A DNA stretch of 64,000 bases from Verrucomicrobiota bacterium (GCA_003218375.1 QHNH01000010.1:125887-189886); one strand, 5' to 3'. Shown: positions 49,535 through 58,962, counted from the first letter of the stretch. The notes: a model not told the origin generated them from the sequence alone. A program made the numbers and translations.

Positions 49535-50259
49535 ATGAAGAATTCCTGGTTTCCATCGGTGCCCGTAATGTCGGAAGGAGCGATGCCCATCACCTCATGG
49601 CCCGCCTCGAGCACGAAGTCGCGAATTTTCTCCTGCGCTTTCTCGTGCAAAGCCGGCTCGCGCACGATGCCGCCGCGGCCCACATCCGAAGCTTGGAGCT
49701 CAAACTGCGGTTTGATGAGCGCGAGGATCATTCCGTTGGGAGTTACCAACTCGAACGCGTTCGGCAAGACCAAAGTCAGGGAAATGAAGGAAACGTCGAT
49801 GACGCAAAGGTCGATTGGATCGGGGACATCAGCGCGGCTAAGAAAACGGGCGTTGAGTTTTTCGCGCACGATTACGCGTTGGTCGCTCCTGATTTTCCAG
49901 GCCAGTTGGCCATGCCCAACATCGATCGCATAGACTTTCGTTACGCCGCGTTGCAGCAAGCAATCGGTGAACCCACCGGTCGAGGCGCCGATATCCAGTG
50001 CCGTGAGTCCATTCACCGCGAGGCCGAAGTGCGTCAGGGCGCCTTCCAGTTTCACCCCGCCCCGGCCGACGTATGCCGATGGCGCCCGCACCGAAACCGC
50101 GGCATCGGACGGCACTTTCACGGAGGCTTTGTCGACCACGGCGTCCCCTACCCTGATTTCTCCGGCCATGATCGCGCGCTGGGCTTGTTCCCGGCTCGGG
50201 AAGAATCCGCGCTCAACCAAAAACGTATCCAGCCGGGTTCTTTTCGACGTCGCCGTCAT
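49510..50259 (-). CDS. tlyA: TlyA family rRNA methyltransferase/hemolysin-like protein (S4 domain)
   Basis: TRLDTFLVERGFFPSREQAQRAIMAGEIRV, YVGRGGVKLEGAL, ALDIGASTGGFTDCLLQRGVTKVYAIDVGHGQLAW. Confidence 0.95.
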   Translation of the reverse strand: MTATSKRTRLDTFLVERGFFPSREQAQRAIMAGEIRVGDAVVDKASVKVPSDAAVSVRAPSAYVGRGGVKLEGALTHFGLAVNGLTALDIGASTGGFTDCLLQRGVTKVYAIDVGHGQLAWKIRSDQRVIVREKLNARFLSRADVPDPIDLCVIDVSFISLTLVLPNAFELVTPNGMILALIKPQFELQASDVGRGGIVREPALHEKAQEKIRDFVLEAGHEVMGIAPSDITGTDGNQEFFICVRTKSV

Positions 50260-50376
50260 GCCGAGACCGAGTTTTGCGGTTGAAAATATTTATCGCTTAT
50301 TGACGTAATAGTATTTGAAACATGGCTGTTCACCAATGATTTACCTTTGGCACCAGACGACGTTACAGCGTTTCGA

Positions 50377-50637
50377 TTAGTCATGCGCGGCATACTCGCG
50401 CAGCAACTTCTCGATCGACTCAAGATCTTCGACTGCAGCCCGGCGGCGCTGGTATTTCCGAAAGACAACGTCCTTGAGCTGCAGCAGATCGTCGAGCAAC
50501 GGCCGATCGTAGTAAGTCCATTCCAGCTCGTCCGAGGATTTGGCCTGGAAACGCCAGACGCCGCCAAACTTCGTCACCCGCACTTCGCGCTTGCGGCCCT
50601 CGGCGTCTTTCTCGGTCCATATGTGTTGACTGCGCAT
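50377..50637 (-). CDS. Hypothetical protein
   Basis: 86 aa basic/acidic soluble ORF with plausible coding character; no family assigned. Confidence 0.55.
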   Translation of the reverse strand: MRSQHIWTEKDAEGRKREVRVTKFGGVWRFQAKSSDELEWTYYDRPLLDDLLQLKDVVFRKYQRRRAAVEDLESIEKLLREYAAHD

Positions 50638-50662
50638 CCAGCCCGAATCTTACATTAGCCGC

Positions 50663-51544
50663 TTGAAAGACACAGCCAGATTGCTCGCTTATTTCGCCGC
50701 CACGATTCTTTTCGGGGCGCTGGCCGCGCCTCTCCTGTTCTGGGCGGCGCAATGGCTGGCCGGACACGGAATTTTTCCCGGCCTGGCCGAATTCGAGTTC
50801 GAGTCGTTCTTCCACCGCGCCTTGATGCTGGGCGCAATCGTTTTTCTCTGGCCGTTCCTGCGCTCGCTTCGGGTCAAAAGTCCGCGCGCCCTGGGGCTGG
50901 AACGAAATCGGCGCTGGCTGCGCGACGTCCTGATCGGGTTCCTTCTCTCGAGCCTGCCCATTATCCTGTGCGAAATTTTCCTGGTTCAACGCGGCCTCTA
51001 TTCGATGCGGCCCGGGGTCTCCTGGGTCGCGATCCTGCCGCTCGTCGTCAGCGCGGTTATCGTTCCGCTGATCGAAGAGCCACTCTTCCGTGGCTTATTC
51101 CTGGGTGTGTTACTGCGGGGACTGCGACCGTGGCCGGCAAATCTTTTGAGCGCGGCGATTTTTTCCATCGTCCATTTCCTCAAGGCGCCGGACCAAACCG
51201 CCACGACGGTTCGCTGGTTTTCCGGCTTTGTTTCGTTGTCGCATTCGTTCGACCAATTCCGCGAGCCGATGTTGGTCCTCGGTGGCTTTACCACTTTGTT
51301 TGCGATCGGGATCGTCCTTGGGCACGCCCGGCTCGGCACGCGATCGCTTTGGTTGTCGATCGGTTTGCACACGGGCTGGATCCTGGCGAGCGAAGTGTTC
51401 GGAAAAATCGCGCGGCGGGAAATCGTCGCGTTGCCGTGGATCGGGAGGAATTTGCTGGTCGGGCTGGTGCCGTTGGCCGTGTGCCTTCTGACCTGGGTGC
51501 TGCTCAGGGCGTGGTTAAAATATGCCGGCACTCGCGATACCTAA
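50663..51544 (+). CDS. CPBP family intramembrane metalloprotease (CAAX protease-like)
   Basis: VPLIEEPLFRGLFLGVLLRGL (EExxxR motif), H-containing TM segments SIVHFLKAP and SIGLHTGWI. Confidence 0.88.
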   Translation: MKDTARLLAYFAATILFGALAAPLLFWAAQWLAGHGIFPGLAEFEFESFFHRALMLGAIVFLWPFLRSLRVKSPRALGLERNRRWLRDVLIGFLLSSLPIILCEIFLVQRGLYSMRPGVSWVAILPLVVSAVIVPLIEEPLFRGLFLGVLLRGLRPWPANLLSAAIFSIVHFLKAPDQTATTVRWFSGFVSLSHSFDQFREPMLVLGGFTTLFAIGIVLGHARLGTRSLWLSIGLHTGWILASEVFGKIARREIVALPWIGRNLLVGLVPLAVCLLTWVLLRAWLKYAGTRDT

Positions 51545-52250
51545 ACTTCTTCACGCTTTGACGTCGCTTTTCTATCCGGCGACATGTGTTGTTTGCGCGG
51601 CGAATGTCGAGCGCTCGGAATACCTCTGCGCGGATTGCCAGCGTCGCGCGCCGCGGATCGTAGCGCCGTTCTGCGCGAAATGCTCGGAACCCTTTCCAGG
51701 CGCGATCACCCAAAGCTTCCGTTGCGCGAATTGCGAACATCGCGTCCTGCATTTCGATTGTGCCGTCGCAGCCTACCGCAGCCGCGGGTTGGTTCGCAAA
51801 CTGGTGCACGAATTCAAATACGCAAAGCAACGTCACCTTCGCTATCCCGTGGCCGGATGGCTTCGCGAAACCCTGAGCGATCCGCGCCTCCGCGGCCGGG
51901 ACTTCGACGTCATCATTCCGGTTCCGCTTCACCCAGCCCGGGAACGCGAGCGCGGATTCAATCAGGCGACGCTCCTGGCTGAGCTGCTGGCTGCCTCCAC
52001 CACGGCGCCGCTGCGTGCGGTCTTGGAGCGCACCCGTTACACCACCACCCAGACCGCTTACGATCGCGCTGAGCGCATGGAAAATTTGCATGGCGCGTTC
52101 CGTTTACGAAAAAACCAGGACGTGCGAGACTTCCGGGTGCTTCTGATCGACGATGTATTAACTACCGGATCGACGCTGAGCGAATGCGCGCGCGTCCTGA
52201 GAGCCGCGGGCGCGGTTTCCGTTCACGCGGCAACGGCGGCCCGGGCCTAA
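51522..52250 (+). CDS. comF: ComF family phosphoribosyltransferase
   Basis: Zn-finger-like CVVCAANVERSEYLCADCQRR...CAKCSEPF...CANCEHR; PVPLHPARERERGFNQATLLAELL; VLLIDDVLTTGSTLSECARVL. Confidence 0.93.
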   Translation: MPALAIPKLLHALTSLFYPATCVVCAANVERSEYLCADCQRRAPRIVAPFCAKCSEPFPGAITQSFRCANCEHRVLHFDCAVAAYRSRGLVRKLVHEFKYAKQRHLRYPVAGWLRETLSDPRLRGRDFDVIIPVPLHPARERERGFNQATLLAELLAASTTAPLRAVLERTRYTTTQTAYDRAERMENLHGAFRLRKNQDVRDFRVLLIDDVLTTGSTLSECARVLRAAGAVSVHAATAARA

Positions 52251-52254
52251 CGAC

Positions 52255-53106
52255 ATGGCTATTTTCAAGAGACCTCCGATCGGCGGCGGCGGTGGAAGGA
52301 AACGCCGCGGCGATATTCCGCAGGGGCTTTTTCAAAAATGTCCGGGCTGCAAAGAGGTCGTGCATGAGATTGAGCTCGCGCAGAATCAGCGGGTCTGTCC
52401 GCGCTGCGAATATCATTTCTCCCAGTCCGCCAAGGAGCGCATCGAGAATCTGCTCGATGAAGGGACGTTCGTGGAACGCGACGGTGGACTGCGGTCGGTG
52501 GATACCCTCCAGTTCCAAGGCATGGCAAGTTACAAGGACCGCCTGAAAAAATACCAGGACGCGACCGGCCTGACGGACGCAGTCTTGAGCGGCTACGGAA
52601 TGATCGAAGGTTACAAGGTCGCGGTCGCCGTGATGGATTTCAGTTTCCTCGCGGCCACGATGGGCTCTGTGGTGGGCGAGCGCATCACCCGCACCATCGA
52701 ATTTGGAACGGAGAACCGTTGCGCGGTGATTATCGTTTCCGCGTCCGGCGGCGCCCGCATGTACGAAGGCATGCTCAGCCTGATGCAAATGGCCAAGACG
52801 AGCGGCGCCCTCGCCCGCCATGCCTGCGAGCGGCTGCCTTACATTTCGGTGCTGACCAATCCCACCACGGCCGGCGTGATGGCCAGCTTCGCCTCGTTAG
52901 GCGACGTCATCATTGCCGAACCGAAGAGCATGATCGGATTTGCCGGACCGCGCGTGATCAAGGAAACGACGCACCAGGATTTGCCGGAACGTTTCCAGAC
53001 CGCGGAGTTTCTCGAGGAACATGGCCTGATCGATTTGATCGTTCATCGCAAAAAGATGCGCGCCCAGATCGGCGAGTTTCTCAGCTTCTTTTCGAGTACG
53101 CAGTGA
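52255..53106 (+). CDS. accD: Acetyl-CoA carboxylase carboxyltransferase subunit beta
   Basis: C4 zinc finger KCPGCKEVVHEIELAQNQRVCPRCEYHF; VVGERITRTIEFGTENRCAVIIVSASGGARMYEGMLSLMQMAKTSGAL; GFAGPRVIKETTHQDLPERFQTAEFLEEHGLIDLIVHR. Confidence 0.96.
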   Translation: MAIFKRPPIGGGGGRKRRGDIPQGLFQKCPGCKEVVHEIELAQNQRVCPRCEYHFSQSAKERIENLLDEGTFVERDGGLRSVDTLQFQGMASYKDRLKKYQDATGLTDAVLSGYGMIEGYKVAVAVMDFSFLAATMGSVVGERITRTIEFGTENRCAVIIVSASGGARMYEGMLSLMQMAKTSGALARHACERLPYISVLTNPTTAGVMASFASLGDVIIAEPKSMIGFAGPRVIKETTHQDLPERFQTAEFLEEHGLIDLIVHRKKMRAQIGEFLSFFSSTQ

Positions 53107-54338
53107 ACTATGAACAGGCGCTCGCCTGGCTCTACGGAACCCAGCGTTTCGGGATCAAGCTCGGGCTCGAGAATATCCAGCGGTTGCTGTGCGAGCTGAA
53201 CGTTCCGGGAAAAGATCAGCGGATCGTCCACGTCGCCGGGACCAACGGCAAAGGCTCGGTCTGCGCGATGATCGATTCCATCTGCCGCGCCGCGTATCGC
53301 ACCGGTCTCTTCACCTCCCCTCACCTCGTCACCTACCGCGAACGCATCCGGGTCAACGGCGAAATGATCGCGCCCGATGAAGTCGCGCGCGGCTTGAGCG
53401 CTCTCCGCGAAACGATCCGGCATTGGGATCCGCATCCGACATTTTTTGAAATCACCACCGCGCTCGCGCTCGACCATTTCAAAAGGAAGGAATGCGAAGT
53501 GATCGCGCTTGAGACCGGTCTCGGCGGAAGACTCGATGCGACGAATGCGGTCACGCCGGTCGTATCCGTGATCACGCCCATTGGGTACGACCACGAGAAA
53601 TGGCTCGGCCACACGCTCGAAGCCATCGCCGGCGAAAAGGCCGGGATCATTAAGCCGCATCTTCCCGTTGTGTCCGCGAAACAGGAAGCCGCCGTCGAAA
53701 AAGTTATCCGCGCCCGCGCCTCAGAATGTGAAGCGCCGTTGGAATTTGTAACCCAGCCGCACGTGTCGAGTCCCGTCGGGCTCGCTGGGAAACACCAGCG
53801 AGATAACGCGGCCCTCGCCGTCGTCGGTTTGCGTTCCGGTAAGATCCTCGTCTCCGACGATGCGATTCAACGCGGTCTGGCGAAGATCGACTGGCCCGCG
53901 CGTTTCCAACTCTGGGATGCGCGCACCATCATCGATGGCGCGCATAATCCCGCCGCCGCGCAGGTCCTTGCCCAAACCTGGCGCGAACAATTTGGCGATG
54001 ACCGCGCAACGATCATTCTCGCGGTCCTCCGCGAGAAAGACGTCGCCGGTATTTGCCGCGCCCTCGCCCCCATTGCCGCGCGCTTCATTCTCCCGCCTAT
54101 TCGCTCCGAGCGCGCGCTCTCGCCTAACGAGTTAATTTCTCACCTCTCCCCCATTACTCCATCACTCCCAGCCGCCAGTCCGGCTCGGACCTCCATCACC
54201 TCCTCTCTCCTCGCCGCGCTCGAATCCGCTCGCGCCATCCCCGAGCGCATTCTCATCACCGGCTCACTCCATTTCGCCGGCGAAGCGCTCGCGACGTTGG
54301 ATGGAAACCCAGATGCGCTCGAAGATTGCGCGCAATAA
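53103..54338 (+). CDS. folC: Folylpolyglutamate/dihydrofolate synthase
   Basis: HVAGTNGKGSVCAMIDSICRAAYRTGLFTSPHLVTYRERIRVNGEMI, LETGLGGRLDATNAV, GEKAGIIKPHLPVV, IIDGAHNPAAA. GTG start at 53103 overlapping accD by 4 nt. Confidence 0.93.
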   Translation: MNYEQALAWLYGTQRFGIKLGLENIQRLLCELNVPGKDQRIVHVAGTNGKGSVCAMIDSICRAAYRTGLFTSPHLVTYRERIRVNGEMIAPDEVARGLSALRETIRHWDPHPTFFEITTALALDHFKRKECEVIALETGLGGRLDATNAVTPVVSVITPIGYDHEKWLGHTLEAIAGEKAGIIKPHLPVVSAKQEAAVEKVIRARASECEAPLEFVTQPHVSSPVGLAGKHQRDNAALAVVGLRSGKILVSDDAIQRGLAKIDWPARFQLWDARTIIDGAHNPAAAQVLAQTWREQFGDDRATIILAVLREKDVAGICRALAPIAARFILPPIRSERALSPNELISHLSPITPSLPAASPARTSITSSLLAALESARAIPERILITGSLHFAGEALATLDGNPDALEDCAQ

Positions 54339-54380
54339 ACTGAACCGAAATGTGGGAGGGGCCTTGGCGTCCCGACTACT

Positions 54381-55097
54381 TTAAATCGCCTGCCGCGCAA
54401 TCAGCGCCCGTCGCTTTCTCCCGTGCAACCAGCCATGGACCCACATGATGACAAAGAGCGAGAGATAAACGAAGCCGGCCAGGTCCACTTGATTCACGGT
54501 CAACGCCACCAGCACCGAGACCAAGCCGACGCTGGCCATGCAAAGCATTCCGTACAATTCCCAGCGGGTATCCAGCGTCTCGATTGCATTGAGCTCCAAT
54601 TCCCCACGCCGACGGTAGGCGTGCAGATAGAGCGCGGCCAGGACGAGATAAATGGCGGCGAAGCCCATTCCGTAAATCACAAACAAGGTCGAGCCTTGGG
54701 CGTGAGTGAGCTGACCTCTGGCGCCGCGCAGGATCATTCCGTTGATGAAGAGGTTGAAAAGAAACTTCAGCGGATAGACGTAAAGCAAAACAATGAAGAG
54801 CATGAAGCAGGTCAGGAACCGGACGAACCCATCCTCAAGGCCGTAGCGCCGGCTGTAGTGGTAATGATCGTTCCAGATCATGGCGAGGATCGTGAAACAG
54901 ATGCCGAAGGCGAGAAATCCGCGCATCGTTTCCATCAATTCGCCGAACCCTTTCGGGACCTCGAGCGAGACGACGAGCAACGTCACCGCAAACCCAAAGA
55001 CTGCGTCGCTGAATGATTCCAGCCGCGTAACCTCCCGCCCGCGAATCCGGAACCCATCCTTTTCAGTTTCGCGCTCGAGCCGCGCCTGTCGCAACAT
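54381..55097 (-). CDS. TMEM175/DUF1211-family integral membrane protein
   Basis: TRLESFSDAVFGFAVTLLVVSLEVP (FSD motif of TMEM175-like channels) and six TM segments. Confidence 0.85.
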   Translation of the reverse strand: MLRQARLERETEKDGFRIRGREVTRLESFSDAVFGFAVTLLVVSLEVPKGFGELMETMRGFLAFGICFTILAMIWNDHYHYSRRYGLEDGFVRFLTCFMLFIVLLYVYPLKFLFNLFINGMILRGARGQLTHAQGSTLFVIYGMGFAAIYLVLAALYLHAYRRRGELELNAIETLDTRWELYGMLCMASVGLVSVLVALTVNQVDLAGFVYLSLFVIMWVHGWLHGRKRRALIARQAI

Positions 55098-55151
55098 GAA
55101 TTCTTTCTAAGGGCAGTAGGAACCTCCGACAAGGCAAAGTCGCGCGCCAGT

Positions 55152-55237
55152 TCGGAGGGACGGGCTTCGGCACGTCCCATTCTCCATCGGAGCTGTGGCC
55201 CTGAGAAATTCGGACGTTCCGAAGCACATCCCTCCGA
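55152..55237. repeat. Intergenic inverted-repeat element, family A-prime
   Basis: TCGGAGGGACGGGCTTCGGCACGTCCC...CGGACGTTCCGAAGCACATCCCTCCGA, matching the design at 42298-42382. Confidence 0.85.
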
Positions 55238-55246
55238 GCCAGGCGT

Positions 55247-55630
55247 CTATGGTCCTTCCACGACAATCACCGCAATCGCGTGATGCTCGGTGTGGCTGAG
55301 CGAGATCGAAACCTTCGAGACGCTTCGTTCCTCCGCCAGCTTCTTCGCGCCGCCCTCCAGGACCAGAAATGGTTCGCCACTCGGTTTGCGGTGGATATCG
55401 ATGTCCTTCCAGCCCATCGCCTTTCCGATCCCGGTGCCAAACGCTTTCGAGACCGCTTCCTTCGCCGCGAACCGCGCCGCCAAATGGCGCGCCGGATATT
55501 TCATCGATTGCGAATACTCGATCTCGCCCGCCGTAAAAATGCGATGGAGAAACCGCTCGCCGAACCGCTCGAGCGAATGCTCGATCCGCGCGTTCTCCAC
55601 CAGATCCACGCCGATCCCAAGCACGCTCAC
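55247..55630 (-). CDS. acpS: Holo-[acyl-carrier-protein] synthase
   Basis: VLGIGVDLVENARIEHSLERFGERFLHRIFTAGEIEYS, AARFAAKEAVSKAFGTGIGKAMGWKDIDI, VSISLSHTEHHAIAVIVVE. Start trimmed to GTG 55630; the longer ORF start lies inside repeats. Confidence 0.93.
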   Translation of the reverse strand: MSVLGIGVDLVENARIEHSLERFGERFLHRIFTAGEIEYSQSMKYPARHLAARFAAKEAVSKAFGTGIGKAMGWKDIDIHRKPSGEPFLVLEGGAKKLAEERSVSKVSISLSHTEHHAIAVIVVEGP

Positions 55631-55755
55631 GAAGAAGCTCCAAATTCCAAGCTCCAAGCTCCAAAGAAGCTCCAAACACCAAGCTCCAAACTCGCACGTC
55701 GGCCTTGGCGCTTCGTCATTAATTCGTCATTCGTCATTCGGATTTCGTCATTCGA
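55628..55755. repeat. Low-complexity intergenic 'word' repeats (AAGCTCCAA tract followed by TCGTCATTC tract)
   Basis: gaagctccaaattccaagctccaagctccaaagaagctccaaacaccaagctccaaac ... cgtcattaattcgtcattcgtcattcggatttcgtcattcg. Confidence 0.8.
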
Positions 55756-55756
55756 A

Positions 55757-56509
55757 TCATCCTTTGTAATTCTCCATCAACGCCAGCATCTCACGCACAG
55801 CCGTTTCAAATCCCACAAACACCGAACGCGCCACGATCGAATGACCGATGTTCAGTTCCACCAGGTGCGGGATTTTGTGGATGAGCGCCATGTTCCGGTA
55901 GTTGATCCCGTGCCCGGCGTTCACCTGCATCTTCAGCTCCGCCGCGCCATGCGCCGCCGCGCGTAATCTCTCCAGCTCCTGTTGCGCGATCTTGTCGGTA
56001 AATGCATTCGCCAATTTACCGGTGTGCAGTTCCACGATATCGGCGCCGAGCTCGGCGGCAGTATCGATCTGCTCCAGAATCGGATCGATGAACATGCTCA
56101 CCCGCACCCCGGCGGCATGAAACCGTTTCACTGTCGTCACCAGCTCCTTCTTGTTCGCCACCAGATCGAGTCCGCCTTCGGTCGTCACTTCCTGGCGTTT
56201 TTCCGGAACCAGGCAAACTTCGTCGGGCACGATTCGCAGCGCGATATCCACGATCTCCGGCGTGTTTCCCAGCTCCAGGTTCAACTTCGTCATGATGCTC
56301 TCGCGCAACCGCTGGATGTCGCGGTCCTGGATGTGCCGCCGATCCGCGCGCAAATGCGCCGTGATCCCGTGCGCTCCCGCCCGTTCGCAAATCCCCGCGA
56401 TCGCGATCGGGTCCGGCTCCGCGTTCTTCGACTCCGGCATTGTCGCATACCGAGCCTGCCGCAGCGTGGCGACATGATCGATATTTACCCCGAGCCGAAG
56501 CTGATTCAC
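55757..56509 (-). CDS. pdxJ: Pyridoxine 5'-phosphate synthase
   Basis: LRLGVNIDHVATLRQARYA, ICERAGAHGITAHLRADRRHIQDRDI, LNLELG, VCLVPEKRQEVTTEGGLD, VSMFIDPILEQIDTAAELGADIVELHTG. Start trimmed to GTG 56509. Confidence 0.95.
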   Translation of the reverse strand: MNQLRLGVNIDHVATLRQARYATMPESKNAEPDPIAIAGICERAGAHGITAHLRADRRHIQDRDIQRLRESIMTKLNLELGNTPEIVDIALRIVPDEVCLVPEKRQEVTTEGGLDLVANKKELVTTVKRFHAAGVRVSMFIDPILEQIDTAAELGADIVELHTGKLANAFTDKIAQQELERLRAAAHGAAELKMQVNAGHGINYRNMALIHKIPHLVELNIGHSIVARSVFVGFETAVREMLALMENYKG

Positions 56510-56553
56510 GGAGGCAATAGGAAGCAGCCAATGAAACGGAGCAAGTTTTTCCA

Positions 56554-56646
56554 CAGGTAGGGACGCCTTTCCGAGGCGTCCGACTTCCTCGAGAATCGCT
56601 TCGCAGCAGAAATTTGTCGGACGCGTCGGAAACGCATCCCTACCTG
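56554..56646. repeat. Intergenic inverted-repeat element, family A
   Basis: CAGGTAGGGACGCCTTTCCGAGGCGTCCGACTT...GTCGGACGCGTCGGAAACGCATCCCTACCTG; 93 bp, same as 35101-35193. Confidence 0.9.
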
Positions 56647-56690
56647 TAAAAAGGCTTGTCGGTCCCCCTCGCCCTTTCGTATCCAGAGGC

Positions 56691-57377
56691 GTGTCCCGAC
56701 GCGCTGTTCTCATCTTCGCCGAGAAAGTGCATGTCGATCTGGCCCGACGCTCGTTTCCGAAAGCGGCGCGGCGGCTCTTGAATCTTCCCGCGTTCGCCTC
56801 GGAAATTTTGCCGGAGATCGAGGTCCATCTTTTCACGTCCGCCGGAAACGCGAGCGTCACCGGACCACGTATTCATCGCCAGTCCGGGCACGGTTTTGCC
56901 GAGCGATTTGAAAACGCGATCGAGACGATTGCCCAGCTCGGTTACGATGAAGTCGTCGCGGTGGGCCGCGATTGCCCGGGCCTGGGCGCGCTCGACATTG
57001 AGCGCGCGTTCGCTGAGCTAACGTCGAAGAAGCTGGTTCTCGGGCCGGATCATCGCGGCGGTTGTTATCTCATCGCGTTTCGCATCGCCGATCGCGAGCT
57101 GCTCCGCGACGTTCGCTGGAAACGAAACACGGATTGCGACCAACTGGTCCAGCGCGCCGGCGCCGGACATGTTTCCCTGCTGCCCGTTAAACACGATCTG
57201 GATTCCTGGACTGACCTGCGACTGTTTGCGCGCACGAATGAATCGCTCGCTCGCCTCGCCGCATTCGTCCTGAGCCTGGTCAGCCCGGCTCGAACGCGTC
57301 TCATTGAATTTGTAAGCATCGCGTCGCAGCGAATGCGGGTCCGCCAGCAAATGCCGCCGCCGGCATTTGCGGCCTAA
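56691..57377 (+). CDS. DUF2064-family transferase (TIGR04282-like, 'rSAM/selenodomain-associated transferase 1')
   Basis: RRAVLIFAEKVHVDLARRSFPKAARRLL..., GHGFAERFENAIETIAQLGYDEVVAVGRDCPGLGALDIERAFAEL...LVLGPDHRGGCYLIAFR; followed by arsenosugar-type genes. Confidence 0.78.
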   Translation: MSRRAVLIFAEKVHVDLARRSFPKAARRLLNLPAFASEILPEIEVHLFTSAGNASVTGPRIHRQSGHGFAERFENAIETIAQLGYDEVVAVGRDCPGLGALDIERAFAELTSKKLVLGPDHRGGCYLIAFRIADRELLRDVRWKRNTDCDQLVQRAGAGHVSLLPVKHDLDSWTDLRLFARTNESLARLAAFVLSLVSPARTRLIEFVSIASQRMRVRQQMPPPAFAA

Positions 57378-57397
57378 CGACCGCGCCTGAACGCGAT

Positions 57398-57422
57398 TGT
57401 AGCCGGGATCGGTGATCCCGGT
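57398..57422. repeat. Family B palindromic arm (TGTAGCCGGGATCGGTGATCCCGG)
   Basis: Same sequence as the left arm of the element at 62229-62302. Confidence 0.75.
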
Positions 57423-57480
57423 TTGCCCAAACCCTCAGCAGCAGACGTTCTAGAGAACGCCCTATCCCAACCCAATTTGC

Positions 57481-58950
57481 ATGTTACCAATTACTAGACC
57501 TAACAACCGCCGCATCGCTCTCCACTTTGCGGGTTACTTCTTTTGTTTCGTCATCCTGTCCTGCCATGTGGCGGCTGCCGAAACGAAATCCGATTCGGAA
57601 CGCCTCGAGAAACTCGAACGCGCCGTCGAGCTTCTCCAAAAGCGAAACACCGAGCTGGAAGCGGAAGTAAAGAGCCTCAAGCAACAGAAGTCCGCGCCGG
57701 CTGCACCGCTCAGCGCGGAGAAGCGCTCCCGATTCGTTCCCGATTCCAAATCGGCTATCGTCGAGAAAACCGAAACGAAGGCGGAGAAGAAGTCCGTCTA
57801 CGTCGTTCCAGGCGCCTCCGAGTTTAAGCTCACGCTCGGCGGCCTTCTCCAAACCCAGTACGAAGCGGGCGACGTTTTCGCGTTCGAAGGGCGCTTCGGC
57901 TCCGGCGCGATCAAGGACCGTTTCCGCCTCCGTCGCGCGCGGATCAATGTAGTGGGCGATTTCGCCGAGCAATTCGATTTCAAGCTCGAGGGCGAATTCG
58001 AACAAAGCGATGTCGGCCTCACGGTCCGCGACGCCACCGGCAAGACCCTCGCTTCCAATTCCACGCGGACAGCCTTTGGCGCCACTGACCTTTACATTAA
58101 CTGGCACCGTTACCCCGAATTTCAAATCAAGGTGGGACAATACAAGGCGCCATTTGGCCTCGAGCAGATAAGTCCTGATCCGAAGCTGTTCACGATCGAG
58201 CGCAGCCAGGTCACGAGCGCGCTCACGCCGGAGCGCCAGGTGGGCGTGGAGGTTTGGGGCAAACCATTCGCGAGCGTGTTCCCGGACCAGAAGGATTTGC
58301 TCGTTTACTACGCCGGGCTTTTCAACGGGAACGGGCGCAACATCTCGGTAAACGATAACAACGAATACATGTATGTCGGCCGGATCGAAGTGCAGGCCTT
58401 GAAGGCGAAAATCTTCAACGAAAACGCGACGGTGAAATTCGGCGCGAATGCGTTATCAAGCCGGGATGAAGCGGGCACGGTCCTTTCGCCTACTGGAACC
58501 CTGAGGGTAAACAGTGACGGCTCCCTCACTTCGTTCACCGCTCCTTCCGCCGCCGAAAGAGAAGGCTACGGCTTTGACGCCGCCTTCCATTACGGCCCCT
58601 TCGATCTGATCGCGGAGTATCTCAGCGAGAGTTATGAAGGTCGCACCGTCAACGGCGTGGCGCCGGCCTTCAAAGATTTCCGCGCGGACGGGTACTACCT
58701 CCAGGGCACCTACTTCATCGTTCCGGAAAAGCTCCAGCTCTTCGCCAAGTACGAAAGCTTCAACCCCGGCCAGGTCGCGAATGACGACATCCGGTCGATC
58801 ACCGGCGGCGTGAACTACTACATCCACGGCGATGACATCAAGATTCTCGCCCACTACATCCATACCTGGTCGGATTTCCGCCAAAACCATCCCGCCTTTG
58901 GTTCTGACGAGTTCGATGAAGTCATCCTCCGGCTTCAGGTCCTTTTCTAA
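57481..58950 (+). CDS. Phosphate-selective porin O/P-like outer-membrane porin
   Basis: Signal peptide, coiled coil (ERLEKLERAVELLQKRNTELEAEVKSLKQQ), then LGGLLQTQYEAGD...DRFRLRRARINVVGDFAEQFDFKLEGEFEQ...IKVGQYKAPFGLEQI...KILAHYIHTWSDF typical of OprO/OprP porins. Confidence 0.85.
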   Translation: MLPITRPNNRRIALHFAGYFFCFVILSCHVAAAETKSDSERLEKLERAVELLQKRNTELEAEVKSLKQQKSAPAAPLSAEKRSRFVPDSKSAIVEKTETKAEKKSVYVVPGASEFKLTLGGLLQTQYEAGDVFAFEGRFGSGAIKDRFRLRRARINVVGDFAEQFDFKLEGEFEQSDVGLTVRDATGKTLASNSTRTAFGATDLYINWHRYPEFQIKVGQYKAPFGLEQISPDPKLFTIERSQVTSALTPERQVGVEVWGKPFASVFPDQKDLLVYYAGLFNGNGRNISVNDNNEYMYVGRIEVQALKAKIFNENATVKFGANALSSRDEAGTVLSPTGTLRVNSDGSLTSFTAPSAAEREGYGFDAAFHYGPFDLIAEYLSESYEGRTVNGVAPAFKDFRADGYYLQGTYFIVPEKLQLFAKYESFNPGQVANDDIRSITGGVNYYIHGDDIKILAHYIHTWSDFRQNHPAFGSDEFDEVILRLQVLF

Positions 58951-58962
58951 CCCTCGAAAACT

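Noticed and set aside
52719-54338. ORF-track 539-aa version of folC
   Set aside because: The first 128 codons overlap accD in another frame; the FolC domain begins at GTG 53103.
55107-55697. 196-aa minus-strand ORF overlapping acpS
   Set aside because: Different frame from the recognisable AcpS protein and built partly from the repeat tract.
55628-55755. Possible CRISPR-like array
   Set aside because: Words are under 12 bp, irregularly spaced and have no unique spacers of constant length; no cas genes in the window.
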